Source of the DNA: Liriodendron chinense | Taxonomy: Eukaryota > Streptophyta > Magnoliopsida > Magnoliales > Magnoliaceae | Length of the DNA: 64,000 bases | Assembly: GCA_003013855.2 (NCBI GenBank) | Contig: ML058433.1 | Location: 7,811,966 to 7,875,965, forward strand | Reading direction: 5' to 3' | Part shown: piece after piece, positions 11,714 through 24,057 of the stretch | How the letters are laid out: every line of letters begins with the position of its first letter | Numbering within the stretch: position 1 is the stretch's first letter | Notes under the pieces: generated by a model | What the model was told of the DNA's origin: nothing | What the model saw: the letters and a program-made list of their open reading frames with translations, nothing else | The model's database searches: none | Translations under genes and position numbers: made by a program

Positions 11714-12587
11714 TGATGAGGACACAAGACCTTTTCATGTGTACCAACGAAGAAAGCGCCCACCACAAGCGTCTTCCTTGTGGTTAGGCGACTATTGAGG
11801 AGCATCGAAGACCCTACACACATGATTTGACACATAGAAGGCCCCACATCGGGAGGACACGTGTGTATGAGGAAGAAGACCCGATGGACAGAATTCACTG
11901 TCGGGCGCCCGAAACTTTCTGAATGTTTTTGGACGTCTTCGGGCGCCCGATTTGGTGCCCAACCGAGCGCCCGAACTTTTGCGCAGTTTGTTTTCTTTTT
12001 TTACTTAATTTTGAGGGTAATTTAGTCTTTTAACTTGTTTTAGTGTTTATTTAAAAGGGTTAAGCCCTAAACTCGAATTAACTTTTGATTATTGATTAAA
12101 GCAAGCCCTTTGGTTGCCTCCTTCCTCTTGTCTCTCCCATAGGTGCCTTTTCTTCTTCCTTGATCTCATTCTTCTCTTTCTTGTGCCCCTCCAACTTCCT
12201 CTAAGTTAAACTTGTTATTTCCTCTTTCCTTAATCTCTCATAACTTCTAGATCCTAGATTTGAGATTTGATCCAAATCCCTATTTCCCAAATTCCAAAAT
12301 CTCTAATCCGAGAAATCTCTCGATCCCTCGGACTAGTGATTCACATTGGGTATTTGGATTAAGATCATGCAAGATCGGGAGGTTCCATCCCTCGCCGGAT
12401 CCAGCCATAGTAATAATTGAATCTCATACTTCGTGGTTGTGATGAATGGCCCGCTCCATTGCATGTTCCCTTGTGATTTTCTTAGTTCATGATGATTGAT
12501 GCTAGATTTTATATTATTATTGTCTTTTGTTTCCGCTGGATTATATGAGTTCATGAGCATGCATCGTAATTAGGGCATCCTACATCA
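11714..12587 (+). repeat. Inner Gypsy 5' LTR
   Basis: 874 bp, TG...CA. The start encodes the last residues of the pol reading frame, because pol runs into the LTR at the 3' copy. Palindromic GGGCGCCCG words lie at about 11902-11975, followed by a TATA-like 'tatttaaaag' at 12049. It matches 17602-18499 closely. Confidence 0.92.
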
Positions 12588-12591
12588 AATT

Positions 12592-12605
12592 TGGTATCAG
12601 AGAAT
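12592..12605 (+). promoter_or_regulatory. Primer binding site (initiator Met tRNA)
   Basis: TGGTATCAGAGA follows the 5' LTR after four bases and matches the usual plant PBS TGGTATCAGAGC at 11 of 12 positions. Confidence 0.85.
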
Positions 12606-12877
12606 AGGCTTGCATGGTTTTGTCTGGATCAAGTTATCAAATTAGGGTTTTGATTTTAATTTTAATTTAGGAAAGTTCCAGATTTAGAAAGTTTTCAATT
12701 TTAGAAACTTTTCAATTTTAGAAAGTTTCCTAATTTGGAAAATTTTCAGATTTGAGTCGTTTCCTGTTTTAATTTAATCGTGTCAGTTCATATTAGTGTT
12801 GCATTCATCGCATTCATCTTGTAAGTCATAACATCTAGTAGTCTAGTTGGGTAGAGTTTGGTTCAAGTCTTCATTGT

Positions 12878-14037
12878 ATGCCCACGAGAAGAGGTAGAGG
12901 TTTCAGACTTCAGCCTACCATGAATAACGAGTAGTTATCTGAGCAACTTGCTCAATTGATACAAAAGATAACCGCTCTAGAAGCAGGTCAAAAGCGTGAG
13001 TTTGCCCGCCTTGAGAACCAAATCACCACTACCATGACTAAGGTCGAACAACTAAGGCGTTCTAAAGGGAAAACCCCACTGTAGGGGATGATGCGCACTC
13101 CTAGGTGGGAGGAATATTTGAAGAAAGTGCTGCCGCACGTGGAGGTAGTGAGGATAGAGATCGTGGTAATGGTCGTGGTGTTGTGTTAGAGGCATTAGCC
13201 ACATGTAATCATCAAGACCGCTATGATCCAGATGAGCGTGCGATGAAAAGTGTGAGAGTTGAGACCCCAAGTTTTGATGGGCGTCCAGATCCCAAGGCAT
13301 TCCTTGACTGGGTTGCTGACATGGACCACTACTTTGAGTGGTATGGCATGTCAGAAAACCGTCAAATGCAGTTTGCTAAGATGAAGCTTGTGGGCCAAGC
13401 CAAGCTCTTTTGGACCAACACCGAGCGTAAGAAAGAAAGAGTTGGTAGAGCCCCTATCACACATTGGTATGAGATGAAAGAGAAGTTGAAGGAGAAGTAC
13501 CTTCCTCTCTCATACCGTTAGAAGCTCATTGACCAATGGCAATCCTTACGCCAAGGGTCAATGTCTGCCGCTGACTATATCGTTAAATTTGAAGAATATA
13601 TGATGCGATGTGATATCCAAGAAGACCCTCTAGTAACGCTTTCGCGTTTCAAGATGGGCTTTCGTGCGGATCTTCAGCGAGAGCTTATGACTCGGCCCTT
13701 AACGAACTTGGATGAAGCATATCAAGTCGTGCAGGAGTTGGAGCAATATCTGAAGGCTCCTGTCGTTCGTCGTTTTGAGTCCCGAGACTCCAGTGCTAGA
13801 TCTAGTTCCCATGGGACTAGACCTAATGTTGGTAGTCAACCTAGAACACAGGCGACTATTCCGCCTAGGCCTAAGGAGGACAAGGGCAAAGAGGTTCTTG
13901 GTGCTAGTCCTAGTAACATGAGCCAAGTGAGGTGCTATGAGTGTGGCAATCTTGGCCACATGTTTAATCAGTGTCCTACGAAGAGCCGTGGAAAAGCTTT
14001 AGTTATAGGTGAGTCCCACGAGGGTGGAGATGACTAG
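12878..14037 (+). pseudogene. Inner Gypsy gag with CCHC knuckle
   Basis: The first ATG after the PBS is at 12878 (MPTRRGRGFRLQP). The frame is broken by TAG at 12932 and 13082 and again at 13519. The retrotransposon gag domain is clear at 13240-13700 (PSFDGRPDPKAFLDWVADM, followed by the 'KLFWTN' region). The zinc knuckle CYECGNLGHMFNQC (C-x2-C-x4-H-x4-C) is at about 13930-13975. Gag forms the virus-like particle and binds RNA. Confidence 0.85.
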
Positions 14038-14199
14038 GGTGATTATGAAGTTGAAGAATATCACCCTGAAGGACTTACTGATGAGGAAGAATTAGATGGA
14101 GAAGCAACGCTTGCAGTAGTCAGGCGTGAACTAGCTCAGTCTAAAAGTAGTGTTGACTGGCGTTGAAGCACTATCTTCTACACTATTGCCAAGTGAGGT

Positions 14200-15952
14200 G
14201 AAAAGAATTGTAAGGTGATAGTGGACAGTGGAAGTTGTCAGAATGTGATTTCCACTAGCACCGTAGATCGCTTGAAACTGAAACCCACACCTCATCCAGA
14301 CCCATATAAAGTTTCTTGGGTTGACAAGACATCCCTACCTGTCACCCATCAATGTCTAGTCCCCATCGATTTTGGGTTATACAAAGAGTCCCTGTGGTGT
14401 GATGTTTTACCTATAGATGTGGGACATGTTATCCTAGGTAGACTGTGGCTATTTGATAATGATGTCACGATCTTTGGCCGTTCGAATGCGTGTACCTTCA
14501 TGCATAACGGTAAAAAGATCAAACTTAACCCCATGCCACTTGAGAACATACTAGGGAAGAAGAAGGATGAGAAGGCAAGTGAGCCTAGAGGAGTGGGGAA
14601 ATTCAAGCCTAAGTCTCTACATATAATCAGCGCAAGAGAGTTTGAAAAAGAGGCTAAGGAGGATTCTACGGTGTATGCCCTTGTGGATAGAGAGATTACA
14701 CCTGAGGTTCCATTAGAGTTACCTCGTGAGGTGACCTCGGTCCTGAAGGAATACAGTGATGTATTTCCTGAAGACTTGCCGAATGAGTTGCCACCTATGA
14801 GGGACATACAACATGCCATTGATCTTGTTCCAAGGTCTACTTTACCGAACCTTCCTCACGACAGGATGAACCTTGCAGAACATGCAAAATTGAAGAAGCA
14901 AGTTGATGAGCTTTTGCAAAAGGGTTTCATCCAAGAGAGCATGAGCTCGTGTGCCGTGCCTGCATTGTTGACGCCAAAGAAAGACGACACGTGGCGCATG
15001 TGTGTGGAGCCACGCCATAAACAAAATTACTGTCAAGTATCGGTTCCCTATACCTAGACTTGATGATATGCTTGACATGATGGCCAGGTCCACTATATTC
15101 TCTAAGATAGATCTCAAGAGTGGATATCACCAGATCCGTATACGCCAAGGAGATGAGTGGAAAACTGCGTTTAAAACGAAAGATGGGCTGTATGAGTGGT
15201 TGGTCATGCCCTTCGGCTTGACTAACGCACCCAGTACTTTCATGCGGGTGATGACACAAGTTTTGAGACCGTTCATGGGAAAATTTCTAGTGCTGTACTT
15301 TGACGACATTCTTATTTATAGTACCACTAAGGAATCACACCTTGAACATTTGAAGCAAGTCTATAGCGTCCTTATGAATGAAAAGTTGTACGCTAATCTT
15401 AAGCAATGTGCGTTCATGTCTAGTCAAGTTGTGTTCTTAGGATTTATAGTGTCATCTGAAGGAATGTGCGCAGACCCTGAAAAGATCAGGGCCATAGTTG
15501 AGTGGCTGGAGCCGAGGAACATTCATGAGGTGCGAAGCTTTTACGGCCTAGCAACTTTTTATCGTCGGTTCATTAGGGGTTTTAGCACGATCATGGCTCC
15601 CATTACCGAGTGCATGAAAAAGGGAGAGTCGTCTAAAGCCGTAGTCAAGGCTTTCAAGGAAATTAAGGGCAAGATGGTAGAAGCTTTTGTCATGCGTCTA
15701 CCTGACTTTTCTAAAGTCTTTGAAGTAGCACGTGATGCGTCTGGTGTCGGTATGGGTGGAGTGTTGAGTCAAGAAGGACTCCCAGTGGTCTATTTCAGTG
15801 AGAAACCGAATGAGGCAAAACAAAAGTACTCCACTTACGACAAAGAATTTTATGCGGTAGTGCAATCCCTAAGACATTGGCGACACTATCTCCTACCGCA
15901 GGAATTCGTTTTGTTTTCTGACCATGAGGCTTTGAGATATTTGTATTTTTAA
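14200..15952 (+). pseudogene. Inner Gypsy pol: protease, reverse transcriptase, RNase H
   Basis: The protease motif is VDSGSCQNVIS at about 14220. The RT spans 14740-15480 with 'VPALLTPKKD', 'LKSGYHQIRI', 'MPFGLTNAPSTFM' and the intact catalytic YFDDILIYS (near 15300). A frameshift near 15010 separates the N-terminal RT strand from the palm. RNase H starts near 15710 with 'FEVARDASGVGMGGVLSQEG'; the Asp of DAS is kept but the usual preceding 'VD' is altered. The frame ends at TAA 15950, mid RNase H, and continues in the same frame to a TAG near 16022. Confidence 0.88.
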
Positions 15953-16988
15953 AAGAAACTCAACCCAAGGCATGCTAAGTGGGTAGCGTTTCTTCAGGAA
16001 TATTTGTTTGTTTTGAAACATTAGGCCGGGGTTGAAAACAAACCAGCGAATGCCCTTAGTAGAAAAGTGGCGTTGCTCAACTCCATGACTGTAGAGGTAG
16101 TCGGATTTGAGCAACTGAAAGATGAATACCCCACATGTCCCGATTTTGGGGGTACTTACGCGTCGCTCTCTAGCGACCAGCGTATTATGGGTGAATATGT
16201 TCTTAAAGATGGCTTCCTTTTGAAGGGAGACAGACTTTGTATTCCCCGCATGTCTCTTCGTGAATTCCTCATTTGGGAGCTTCATTCAGGAGGGATAGCT
16301 GGCTATTTTGGTCGTGATAAGACCATTGCCCTTGTGGAAGATCGTTTCTATTGGCCAAGTCTCAAGCAAGACGTAGCCAAAGTTTTAGGGCACTGTCGTA
16401 CATGTCATCTGGCAAAGCAAAGAAAGAAAAATACCGGGCTGTATACGCCATTGCCAGTGCCACATGCTCCGTGGCAGGACATTAGTATGGACTTCGTGCT
16501 TGGGCTTCCCAAGACAATCAAGAAGCACGATTCCGTTTTTGTCGGTGGACTGTTTTTCTAAAATGGGGCATTTCCTCTCATGTTTGAAAACGTCAGGTGC
16601 GTCTCATGTTGCTCGTATCTTTTTTGATGGTGTGGTGCGTCTCCATGGGTTACCTAAAACCATAGTGTCTGATCGTGATGTCAGATTTACTAGCTATTTT
16701 TGGAAGACATTGTGGCACATTATGGGAAGTCGTTTGCAATTCTCTACTGCTTACCACCCACAAACAGATGGTCAGATTGAAGTGGTAAACCGTAGTCTTG
16801 GAAATCTTCTACGTTGTTTAGTGGGTGAACATGTTAAGACTTGGGACCTAATTTTACCAACTGCTGAACTTGCTTATAATGGGTCAGTTAATAAATCTAC
16901 AGGGTTGAGTCCTTTTGAAATTGTAAGTGGTTATAAACCTAGAATGCCCATAGATCTCTTACCTGTCTGTTACCCAAAGGTCTTCTGA
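15953..16988 (+). pseudogene. Inner Gypsy integrase
   Basis: The zinc domain has the HHCC pattern (ELHSGGIAGYFG ... CRTCHLAK) at about 16280-16420. The catalytic core shows its three acids: D in 'SMDFVLGLP' (16490), D in 'VSDRDVRF' (16670) and E in 'GQIEVVNRSLGNLL' (16775). A frameshift near 16545 splits the core, and the frame is lost again at 16988. In the family this enzyme inserts the cDNA into the genome. Confidence 0.88.
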
Positions 16989-17059
16989 ATCAGCCGATGC
17001 ATTTGCACGCCATATTCATGATTTGCATACACATATTAGACAACGGATAAATAAGAGCA

Positions 17060-17686
17060 ATGATGATTATAAAATTTCAGCTGATTCTCATCGTAGAGCA
17101 CAAGAATTTCAAGAAGGAGACTGTAATGGTGCGAATAAGGCCAGAACAATTCTCTCAAGGATCCGTTAAAAAGTTACAAGTGCGTAGTGCTGGACCATTC
17201 AAGATATTACAAAAGATTGGGTCCAACGCGTATCGGATTGACCTTCCACATGAAATGAGAATTAATCCAACTTTTAATGTAGAAGATCTAGTCCGTTCTC
17301 ATACTCCCATTGTCGATCCATCGTCCCTTTCATGGCCTTTTTCTGATTTTGCTACACAACCCCTTCCACCCCTTTCTCCACCCATTGCCCATAAAGAAGA
17401 AATTGAAGAAATCTTGGATGATGAGATAGTATCTACGAGAGACGAAGGTTTCCAAAGATACCTTGTCAAGTGGAAGAACAAACCACCATCAGAATCTACA
17501 TGGTTGACTGAACCAGAGTTGCAGAGGGTTGATCTAGACCTGCTAGAGCGTAACAAGAGCTTTAACTCGTCGGGGTCGAGTTTTTCTCACCCAAGGGGAG
17601 TTGATGAGGACACAAGACCTTTTCACGTGTACCAACGAAGAAAGCGCCCACCACAAGCGTCTTCCTTGTGGCTAGGCGACTATTGA
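17060..17686 (+). pseudogene. Inner Gypsy integrase C-terminus and chromodomain; frame runs into the 3' LTR
   Basis: A 208-codon open stretch with the GPF/Y-like segment 'AGPFKILQKIGSNAYRIDLP' followed by 'NPTFNVEDLV', then a chromodomain-like end (EEIEEILDD ... QRYLVKWKNKPPSESTWL). Chromodomains of this group target insertion to particular chromatin. The frame does not stop at the LTR border: about 28 codons (from 'DEDTRPFHVYQ' to 'SSLWLGDY') and the TGA stop are inside the 3' LTR (from 17602). Confidence 0.85.
17593..17601 (+). promoter_or_regulatory. Polypurine tract of the inner Gypsy
   Basis: 'aaggggag' directly precedes the TG of the 3' LTR, the expected plus-strand primer position. 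Here it also encodes part of the pol C-terminus. Confidence 0.7.
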
Positions 17687-18499
17687 GGAGCATCGAAGAC
17701 CCTACACACATGATTTGACACATAGAAGGCCCCACATCGGGAGGACACGTGTGTAGGAGGAAGAAGATCAGCTGGACAGAATTCACTGTCTTCGGGCGCT
17801 TGACCACTGTCTTCGGGCGCTCGAAACTCTCTGGACGTTTTTGGACGTCTTCGGGCGCTCGACCGAGCGCCCGAACTTTTGCGCAGTTTATTTTCTTTTT
17901 TCCTTTTTTTACTTAAATTTTGAGGGTAATTTAGTCTTTTTACTTGTTTAAGTGTTTATTTAAGAGGGCTAAGCCCTAAACTCGAATTAGCTTTTGATTG
18001 TTGATTAAAGCAAGCCCTTTGGTTACCTCCTTCCTCTTGTCTCTCCCATGGTGCCTCTTCTTCTTCCTTGATCTCATTCTTCTCTTTTCTTCTTGTGCCC
18101 CTCCAACTTCCTCTAAGGTAAACTTGTTATTTCCTCTTTCCCCAATCTCTCATAACTTCTAGATCCTAGATTTGAGATTTGATCCAAATCCCTATTTCCC
18201 AAATTCCAAAATCCCTAATCTGAGAAATCTCTCGATCCCTCGGACTGGTGATTCACATTGGGTATTTGGATTAAGACCATGCAAGATCGGGAGGTTCCAT
18301 CCCTCGCCGGATCCAGCCATAGTAATAATTGAATCTCATATTTCGTGGTTGTGATGAATAGCCCGGTCCATTACATGTTCCCTTGTGATTTTCTTAGTTC
18401 ATGATGATTGATGCTAGATTTTATATTATTATTGTCTTTTGTTTCCGTTGGATTATATGAGTTCATGAGCATGCATCATAATTAGGGCATCCTACATCA
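17602..18499 (+). repeat. Inner Gypsy 3' LTR
   Basis: 898 bp, TGATGAGG...CTACATCA. It is about 24 bp longer than the 5' LTR, mainly from an extra 'cttcgggcgctcga' word copy near 17800. The TATA-like sequence is 'tatttaagag' at about 17957. It is followed by the GCTTT target duplication. Confidence 0.92.
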
Positions 18500-18504
18500 G
18501 CTTT

Positions 18505-18810
18505 TCCCATATGAAGAAATATTAGATTAGTTTATAATAAATTGTGATTGATTCTTTTAATTATAGAAATATCAATTAAGGATTCCTTTAGGGTCTATAA
18601 AAAGGGCGGTAGTTATGTCGGAGTTACTCATTCGAATATTTTTCTAAGTGTAATTTTTCTTTAGGTTTTATAAGAGAAAATGGTGATATCAATAAAAGTT
18701 CTCTCCCTCTCTACTTCATTGTTCTTGTGAGTATTCTTTTTTTTTTTAATTTTATTAATTTCTTTATAATTTGGGTATCGGAATTTCATTGACTCGATAA
18801 CTGGGTTGCA
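18505..18810 (+). repeat. Outer Gypsy 5' LTR, second part
   Basis: Continues the LTR after the inner element ('cttttcccatatgaag...') and matches 23790-24020 plus 30857-30942 of the 3' LTR. It ends near 'gggttgca'; the next bases 'ttttggtataaga' look like a degenerate initiator Met PBS. The exact end could be 3 bp further right. Confidence 0.8.
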
Positions 18811-19139
18811 CCATTTTGGTATAAGAATGGGTCGTCTTTGGGATTTTTCAACTCTACATCATCCTTTGATGGCTTTGAAGGGGGTGACACAAGAAGGGGG
18901 TGACACAAGAAGAATTTGTGTAAGTAACCAAGTTGATCTGCACACTAACAGAGAGAGTAGATCAACTCACGCATGCGGTAGGCAACCTCACTAATTAAGT
19001 GGGGAAGCTTCGACGTGGAGGGAATCTAGAGACCGAAGTTGGAGCATGTGGACATGTAGGGGGAGGTCTCCACTAAGGTCCTAACCAACTATGGGCGGCC
19101 CCGGTTTATTAAGACACCAATGATCAAATCCTTCGATTA

Positions 19140-20013
19140 TTGAAATGTGATAGAGAGCCTAGAATTAAGGTAGAAATTCTGGAATTACATAGCCAATTGT
19201 ACATTGACGACTGCATCGATTGGCTAAGCAAGATGGAAAAAGTGTTTGAGTATAAGGAAGTCGCTAATAAGTTGGTAGTTGTGAAGTTTTCCGATCACGT
19301 GTTAGCATGGTGGGATAATCTCCAAGCCGAACGAATCCCTCAAGGTAAGGAGAAAATAATTTATTGGAAAAAGATGGAAAAGAAGTTAAAAAGAAAGTTC
19401 TTACCCGCGACTTACGACCGTGACCTTTATCAAAGATGTCACAATCTATGTCAAGGGAACAAGTCAGTAAATGAATACACTGAGTTCCATACCTTGACAT
19501 CACAAGTAGGGTTTCGTGAGTATGAAGACTAGAAGATTTCAAGATATCTTAATGGTTTTAACCTAGATATCATAAATGAATTAGTTTTCAAAGATGTTTT
19601 TAAAATGTCTGATGCATACACACTTGTGTTGAAAGCCAATGAGATAATTAATTGGGGACTTGGGAGATGATTTGGCCCCCACGAGGGCCGTTATCGAGAC
19701 AGGGTAGCATTCTAACTTTCCACATAAGGCAACTATAGGGCTTCCCATAGGGCGAGAGATAATGGGCCAACATCCAATAATAAAGCCAAGCCCTAACCCT
19801 AGAGGAGGTGGTTATGGACGAAGGGCTAAGGCACCCAAGATGGGACAAAGCAACACTCCTTTCACATGCTTTAAATGTGGGCAATCGGGACATTGTTCCT
19901 TTCATCGTCCTGAACATCAGTCCACAATTAAAGTAAATTTGGTTTTGGAAGGAGAATATGTTGAAGACACTTCCGACCGCATGCAAAACAAAATTGAAGT
20001 AGACAGAATATGA
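19140..20013 (+). pseudogene. Outer Gypsy gag with degenerate zinc knuckle
   Basis: The gag core (YIDDCIDWLSKMEKVFEY ... VLAWWDNLQ ... KEKIIYWKKMEKKLKRKFLP) is at 19140-19532 and stops at TAG 19530. The knuckle at about 19869 reads CFKCGQSGHCSFH: the first two Cys and the His are kept but the last Cys is displaced. A protease remnant (TILVNQGTSENIVSQ, with the catalytic Asp region altered) follows near 20195. Confidence 0.75.
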
Positions 20014-20879
20014 AGACCATGCATATGGAAATGAGGTGCTTGTGGGGGAAGATGCAACCGATGTGTTTGGTGATAGGGGAGAGTCGTTGGTTATCCAATA
20101 GACGATGCTATCGATGCCTCGAGTGGTTGATGAGGAGTGATGGTTGCGACACAATATCTTCCGCACCACTTTTACTTTTGGTGGGAAGATATGCACCATT
20201 TTGGTAAACCAAGGGACCAGTGAGAACATTGTCTCACAAAAAAAATTGCAAACAAATTAAAACTCAAAGAATGTAAGCATCCACAACCATATCAGATTCA
20301 TTGGTTTAAGAAAGGGAGAGAAGTTTCTATTAGCTTCAGGTGCTTAGTTTCCTTCTCTATTGGATCCAAGTACAAGGATGATGTGATGTGATGTGGTCCC
20401 CATGGACGCATGCCATATTTTGTTAGTGAGACCATGGTTGTGGGATCAAGATGTGTAACCATGGTTGTGGGATCAAGATATGGTACACGTGACTTGGACC
20501 CGCACCTATTCCTTTGTAAATGATGTTTTAATATCACATTTCACCCTATGAACATCTTCCAACACCCAAATCTAATAAAGAAGAGAGTAAAAATTCACTC
20601 AATATGCTGAAATTTGAAGAGGAAAGCAAGGAGACTGGCATCATCTATGTCTTCATTGCTAAAGAAGACATGAAGTAGTTAGATGTTTTGCCTCCTATAC
20701 AGTAACAGGAGCTTGTTCATGAATATAATGACTTGGTGCCCAAAGAACACCCAACCGGACTTCCTCCTATGAGGAACATGCAACACCACATTGATCTAGT
20801 GTCAGGTTTGAGTCTACCCAATATTGCGTACTACTGAACGAGTCCAACTGAAATGCCAAGTTCTACTGACAAGTTACTG

Positions 20880-21850
20880 AGTTACTATAGAAGGGTTTAC
20901 TTTGGGAAAACATGTCACCGTGTGTTGTTCCTGCATTATTAACCCCTAAGAAAGATGAATCCTGGAGAATGTGCATGGATAGTTGTGCGATTAACCGGAT
21001 TACTATCAAGCACCAGTTTTCTATTCCTCGCTCGGACGATATGCTAGACATGCTCCATGTAGCAAAGGTCTTTTCAAAGATTAGCCCACGGAGCAGATAT
21101 CATTAGATACATATTCGGCTCAGGGACAAGTGGAAGACCACATCTAAGACTCGAGACGGATTGTATTAGTGGCTCATCAAGCCTTTCATCCTTTCAAATA
21201 TGTCGTGCACTTTCAAGTATATTTTAATGATATTCTTGGCATTAGTCCTGATGCATCTATTCATCTTGATCATTTACGACAAATATTTAATGTACTATGG
21301 ATGGAGTCAATATTTGTTAACTTAAAAAAGTGCTCCTTGTCAATAGCATTGTGTTTTGGGGGTATATTGTGTTTGTAGAAGAGATTAAGGTTAATTAAGA
21401 GAAAATCGAGGTCATTGCGGAATGGCCCACCCCAGAAACCCTTTCGGAGGTTCATTCTTTCCACGTCTTGGTGGCATTTTATCGGATATATATCTAGAAT
21501 TTTAACACCATCATTGCACTTGTCACCAATTGCATGCGGGGAGTCAAGTTCGAATAGACTAAAGCGGCAAATCAAAGCTTCAATGCCATAAAAAAGAAGA
21601 TGACAGAAGGTCTAGTTCTTGCACTTTCGGACTTTAATAAAGTCTTTAAAGTGGAAAGTGCACTTTAAATGTTGGCATTGGACCAGTGTTGAGTTAGGAA
21701 GGAAAGTCAATCGCTTTTTTTAGTGAAAAGCTTAATGATGAATGGAAGAACTACTCCACGTATGATCTCGAGTTCTATGTAGTGGTCCAGGCACTATGGC
21801 ATTGGAGACATTACTTGATTCATTGATTCATTAGTAGTTCGTTCTACACT
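20880..21850 (+). pseudogene. Outer Gypsy reverse transcriptase and RNase H, heavily decayed
   Basis: RT begins with 'VVPALLTPKKDESWRMCMD' near 20920 and 'FSIPRSDDMLDML' near 21020. The catalytic box near 21220 reads YFNDILGIS, so one Asp is Asn. Several stops follow, and an RNase H remnant near 21700 reads 'FFSEKLNDEWKNYSTYDLEFY'. It is clearly dead and much older than the inner element. Confidence 0.8.
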
Positions 21851-22039
21851 CGGACAATGAGCCGTTGACATATCTCAACCCCCAAAAGAAGCTGAGTGCC
21901 CGTCATGCGAAGTAGACATCTTTCATACAAAAATATACCTTCCTTCTACGTCATAAAGCTGGAAGCCAAAACAAAGTAGCTAATGCTTTGAATAGGAGAG
22001 TGCTTCTACTAGAAATTCTCGCCATGTAGGTCGTCAGAT

Positions 22040-23516
22040 TCGAGGCATTAAAAGAACAATATAAAGAGGACCCGATTTTTGGCAAAGTACTTGACAAGTG
22101 CATGGTTGGCCGAGATCCAAAATGTGAATTCATCTCACACGATGGTTATCTATTCAAGGGTTTTCACTATGCATTCTTGAAGGATCAATGTGAGAAAAGA
22201 TAGGTCTGAGCTACACGGAAGAGGACTGTGTGGACACTTCGAAAGGAATAAAACATTGGACATGGTAGAGAAAAATACTATTGGCCTCGTATGTGACATG
22301 ACATTAAACGGTTCATAACACCATGTCGTCGATACCAAGTTTCCAAGGGTCATGTGCAAAATACCGGCCTTTACACGCCACTTTTCATTCCAGTCACACC
22401 TTGGGTGGATATTTTTATAGACTTCATTCTGGGTCTTCCTAAGACTCAAAGGAGAGTAGATTCGATTTTTTGTTGTGGTGGACCGTTTTTCAAAAATTTC
22501 CCACTTTATTCCATGTAGAAGGATGATGAACGCTACACATATTGCCAACATATTTTTCAAAGAAAATATACGACTTAACGGGGTATTGAAGACAATAACT
22601 TCGGACCATGATTCGAAGTTTGTGGGCCACTTCTGGCGCACTTTATGGAAGCAATTGGGGACTAGGCTTCAATTCTCTAGCGCATATCATCCTAAAAAAG
22701 ACGGCCAAACTGAGGTAGTCAATAGGAGCCTTGATAACCTCTTAAGGAGTATCGTAGGCGAGAATGTATCCTAGTGGTACTTGACTTTACTCAACCGGGG
22801 TTTGCCTACAACAATTCAGTGAATCATAGAATTGAAAAAATCTTCGTTTGAGATCCTAAATGGGAGAAGTTTGCATCATGTACTTGACTTAGTACCATTA
22901 CTGGTGTAAGATCAAGTGAGCGAAGATGTTGATGTTTTCACCAAGCATATATCCAAGACTTGTAAGTTCAAATAAGGAAGAAGATTGAAGAAATTGATAC
23001 TAGGTATCAAGAAGTTGTGAATGAGCATCAGCGTGAGAAGATAAATAACAAATGAGACTTAGCTGTGGTCTATCTCTGCAAAGAAAAGTTTTCGAGGGGA
23101 ACTTACAATAAGTTCAAGTCTAAGAAGATTTGTCCATGCCAAGTCAAGAGGAAGTTGGGTAACAATGCCTATGAAATCGAGTTGTCAGATGACTTATTTA
23201 TCTCACCAACTTTCAATGTGACCAACTTGTTCAAGTACCATGGCGAGGCATCTGACGTGCAAAATGAAGCCATTATCAATATGGATAAACAACTCCCAAA
23301 GAAAAAGAAGGAAGAAGTTGAACAAGTGTTGCAAATGAAGACTACTAACACTTGATGGGGCTAATACAGACAATACTTGGTGAAATGTACAGACAAGCCC
23401 TATTCTGAATGCACATGGATCACTGGCGACGAATGGAAAAGATTGGATCCGTACCTCTACTGCTAGTATGAAGCGTCCAACTTGCTGGAGCTGAGTTCTT
23501 TCCAATCTGGGGGGAA
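22040..23516 (+). pseudogene. Outer Gypsy integrase and chromodomain remnant
   Basis: The integrase core is readable at 22400-22774 (DFILGLP; ITSDHDSKFVGHFW; the Glu in 'GQTEVVNRSLDNLL'). The C-terminal part at 23065-23355 shows 'NNAYEIELSDDLFISPTFNV', and after a stop a chromodomain-like end (QYLVKCTDKPYSECTW, near 23370). The polypurine tract 'ctggggggaa' ends this region at 23516. Confidence 0.78.
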
Positions 23517-24020
23517 TGATGAAGGCCAATGGCCCACTTAGGCCCATCTAGGCCCATTGTAGGGCCCAACCCACTTAGGCCCATCTAGGCATAGGACCAT
23601 AGCCCACTGTAGGACCTAACATGTGCTGATTTTTGGGATGGTTATTTATAGATTTTGGATTATAATTTGCTATTTCTGGGAGATATGGGGGACTAATCTA
23701 AAGATGTGATGAGAGTTTAATTAAATGATTGAAGATATGAGCTGGATTTAGAGATTTAATTGTTTTCCATGTTTGCTTTTTATTAGGCTTTTCTCATATT
23801 AGGCTTCTCATATGCAGAAAGATTAAAATAGTTTGTAATAAATTGTAATTGATTCTCTTGGTTGTAGAGATTTTAATTAAGGATTCCTTTATGATCTATT
23901 AAAGGGAGGTTGTGGTGTAGCAGTTAGTCATTCAAATATTTTTCGAAGCATGGTTTGTATTTAAGTTTTATAAGAGAAAATGGTGATATCAATAAAAACT
24001 CTCTCCCTCTCTACTTCATT
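23517..24020 (+). repeat. Outer Gypsy 3' LTR, first part
   Basis: Starts TGATGAAGGCC and matches the split 5' LTR. It is broken by the LINE at 24021, within 'ccctctctacttcatt'. Confidence 0.88.
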
Positions 24021-24057
24021 TTTTTTTTTTTTTTTTTTGTGGAGAGGTAATAGAAAT

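Larger units (their letters stand above)
11714..18499 (+). mobile_element. Inner Ty3/Gypsy chromovirus, complete with LTRs and target duplication
   Basis: A complete 6.8-kb element inserted in the 5' LTR of the outer element. Both LTRs start TGATGAGGAC and end CTACATCA, and the insertion is flanked by a perfect 5-bp target duplication GCTTT (11709-11713 and 18500-18504). Domain order is gag, CCHC knuckle, protease, RT, RNase H, integrase and chromodomain, i.e. a chromovirus (the RT looks Reina/Galadriel-like, but clade is not certain). The RT catalytic box YFDDILIYS is intact, but gag and pol have about ten stops or frameshifts, so it is not autonomous. The near-identical LTRs indicate a fairly recent insertion. 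Confidence 0.93.

Noticed and set aside
14349..14819. A 156-codon minus-strand frame inside the inner Gypsy
   Set aside because: It is the shadow of the protease-RT coding strand; no domain on the minus strand.
24021..24038. T-run as a terminator or promoter element
   Set aside because: It is the poly(A) tail of the minus-strand LINE, flanked by the 13-bp target duplication.
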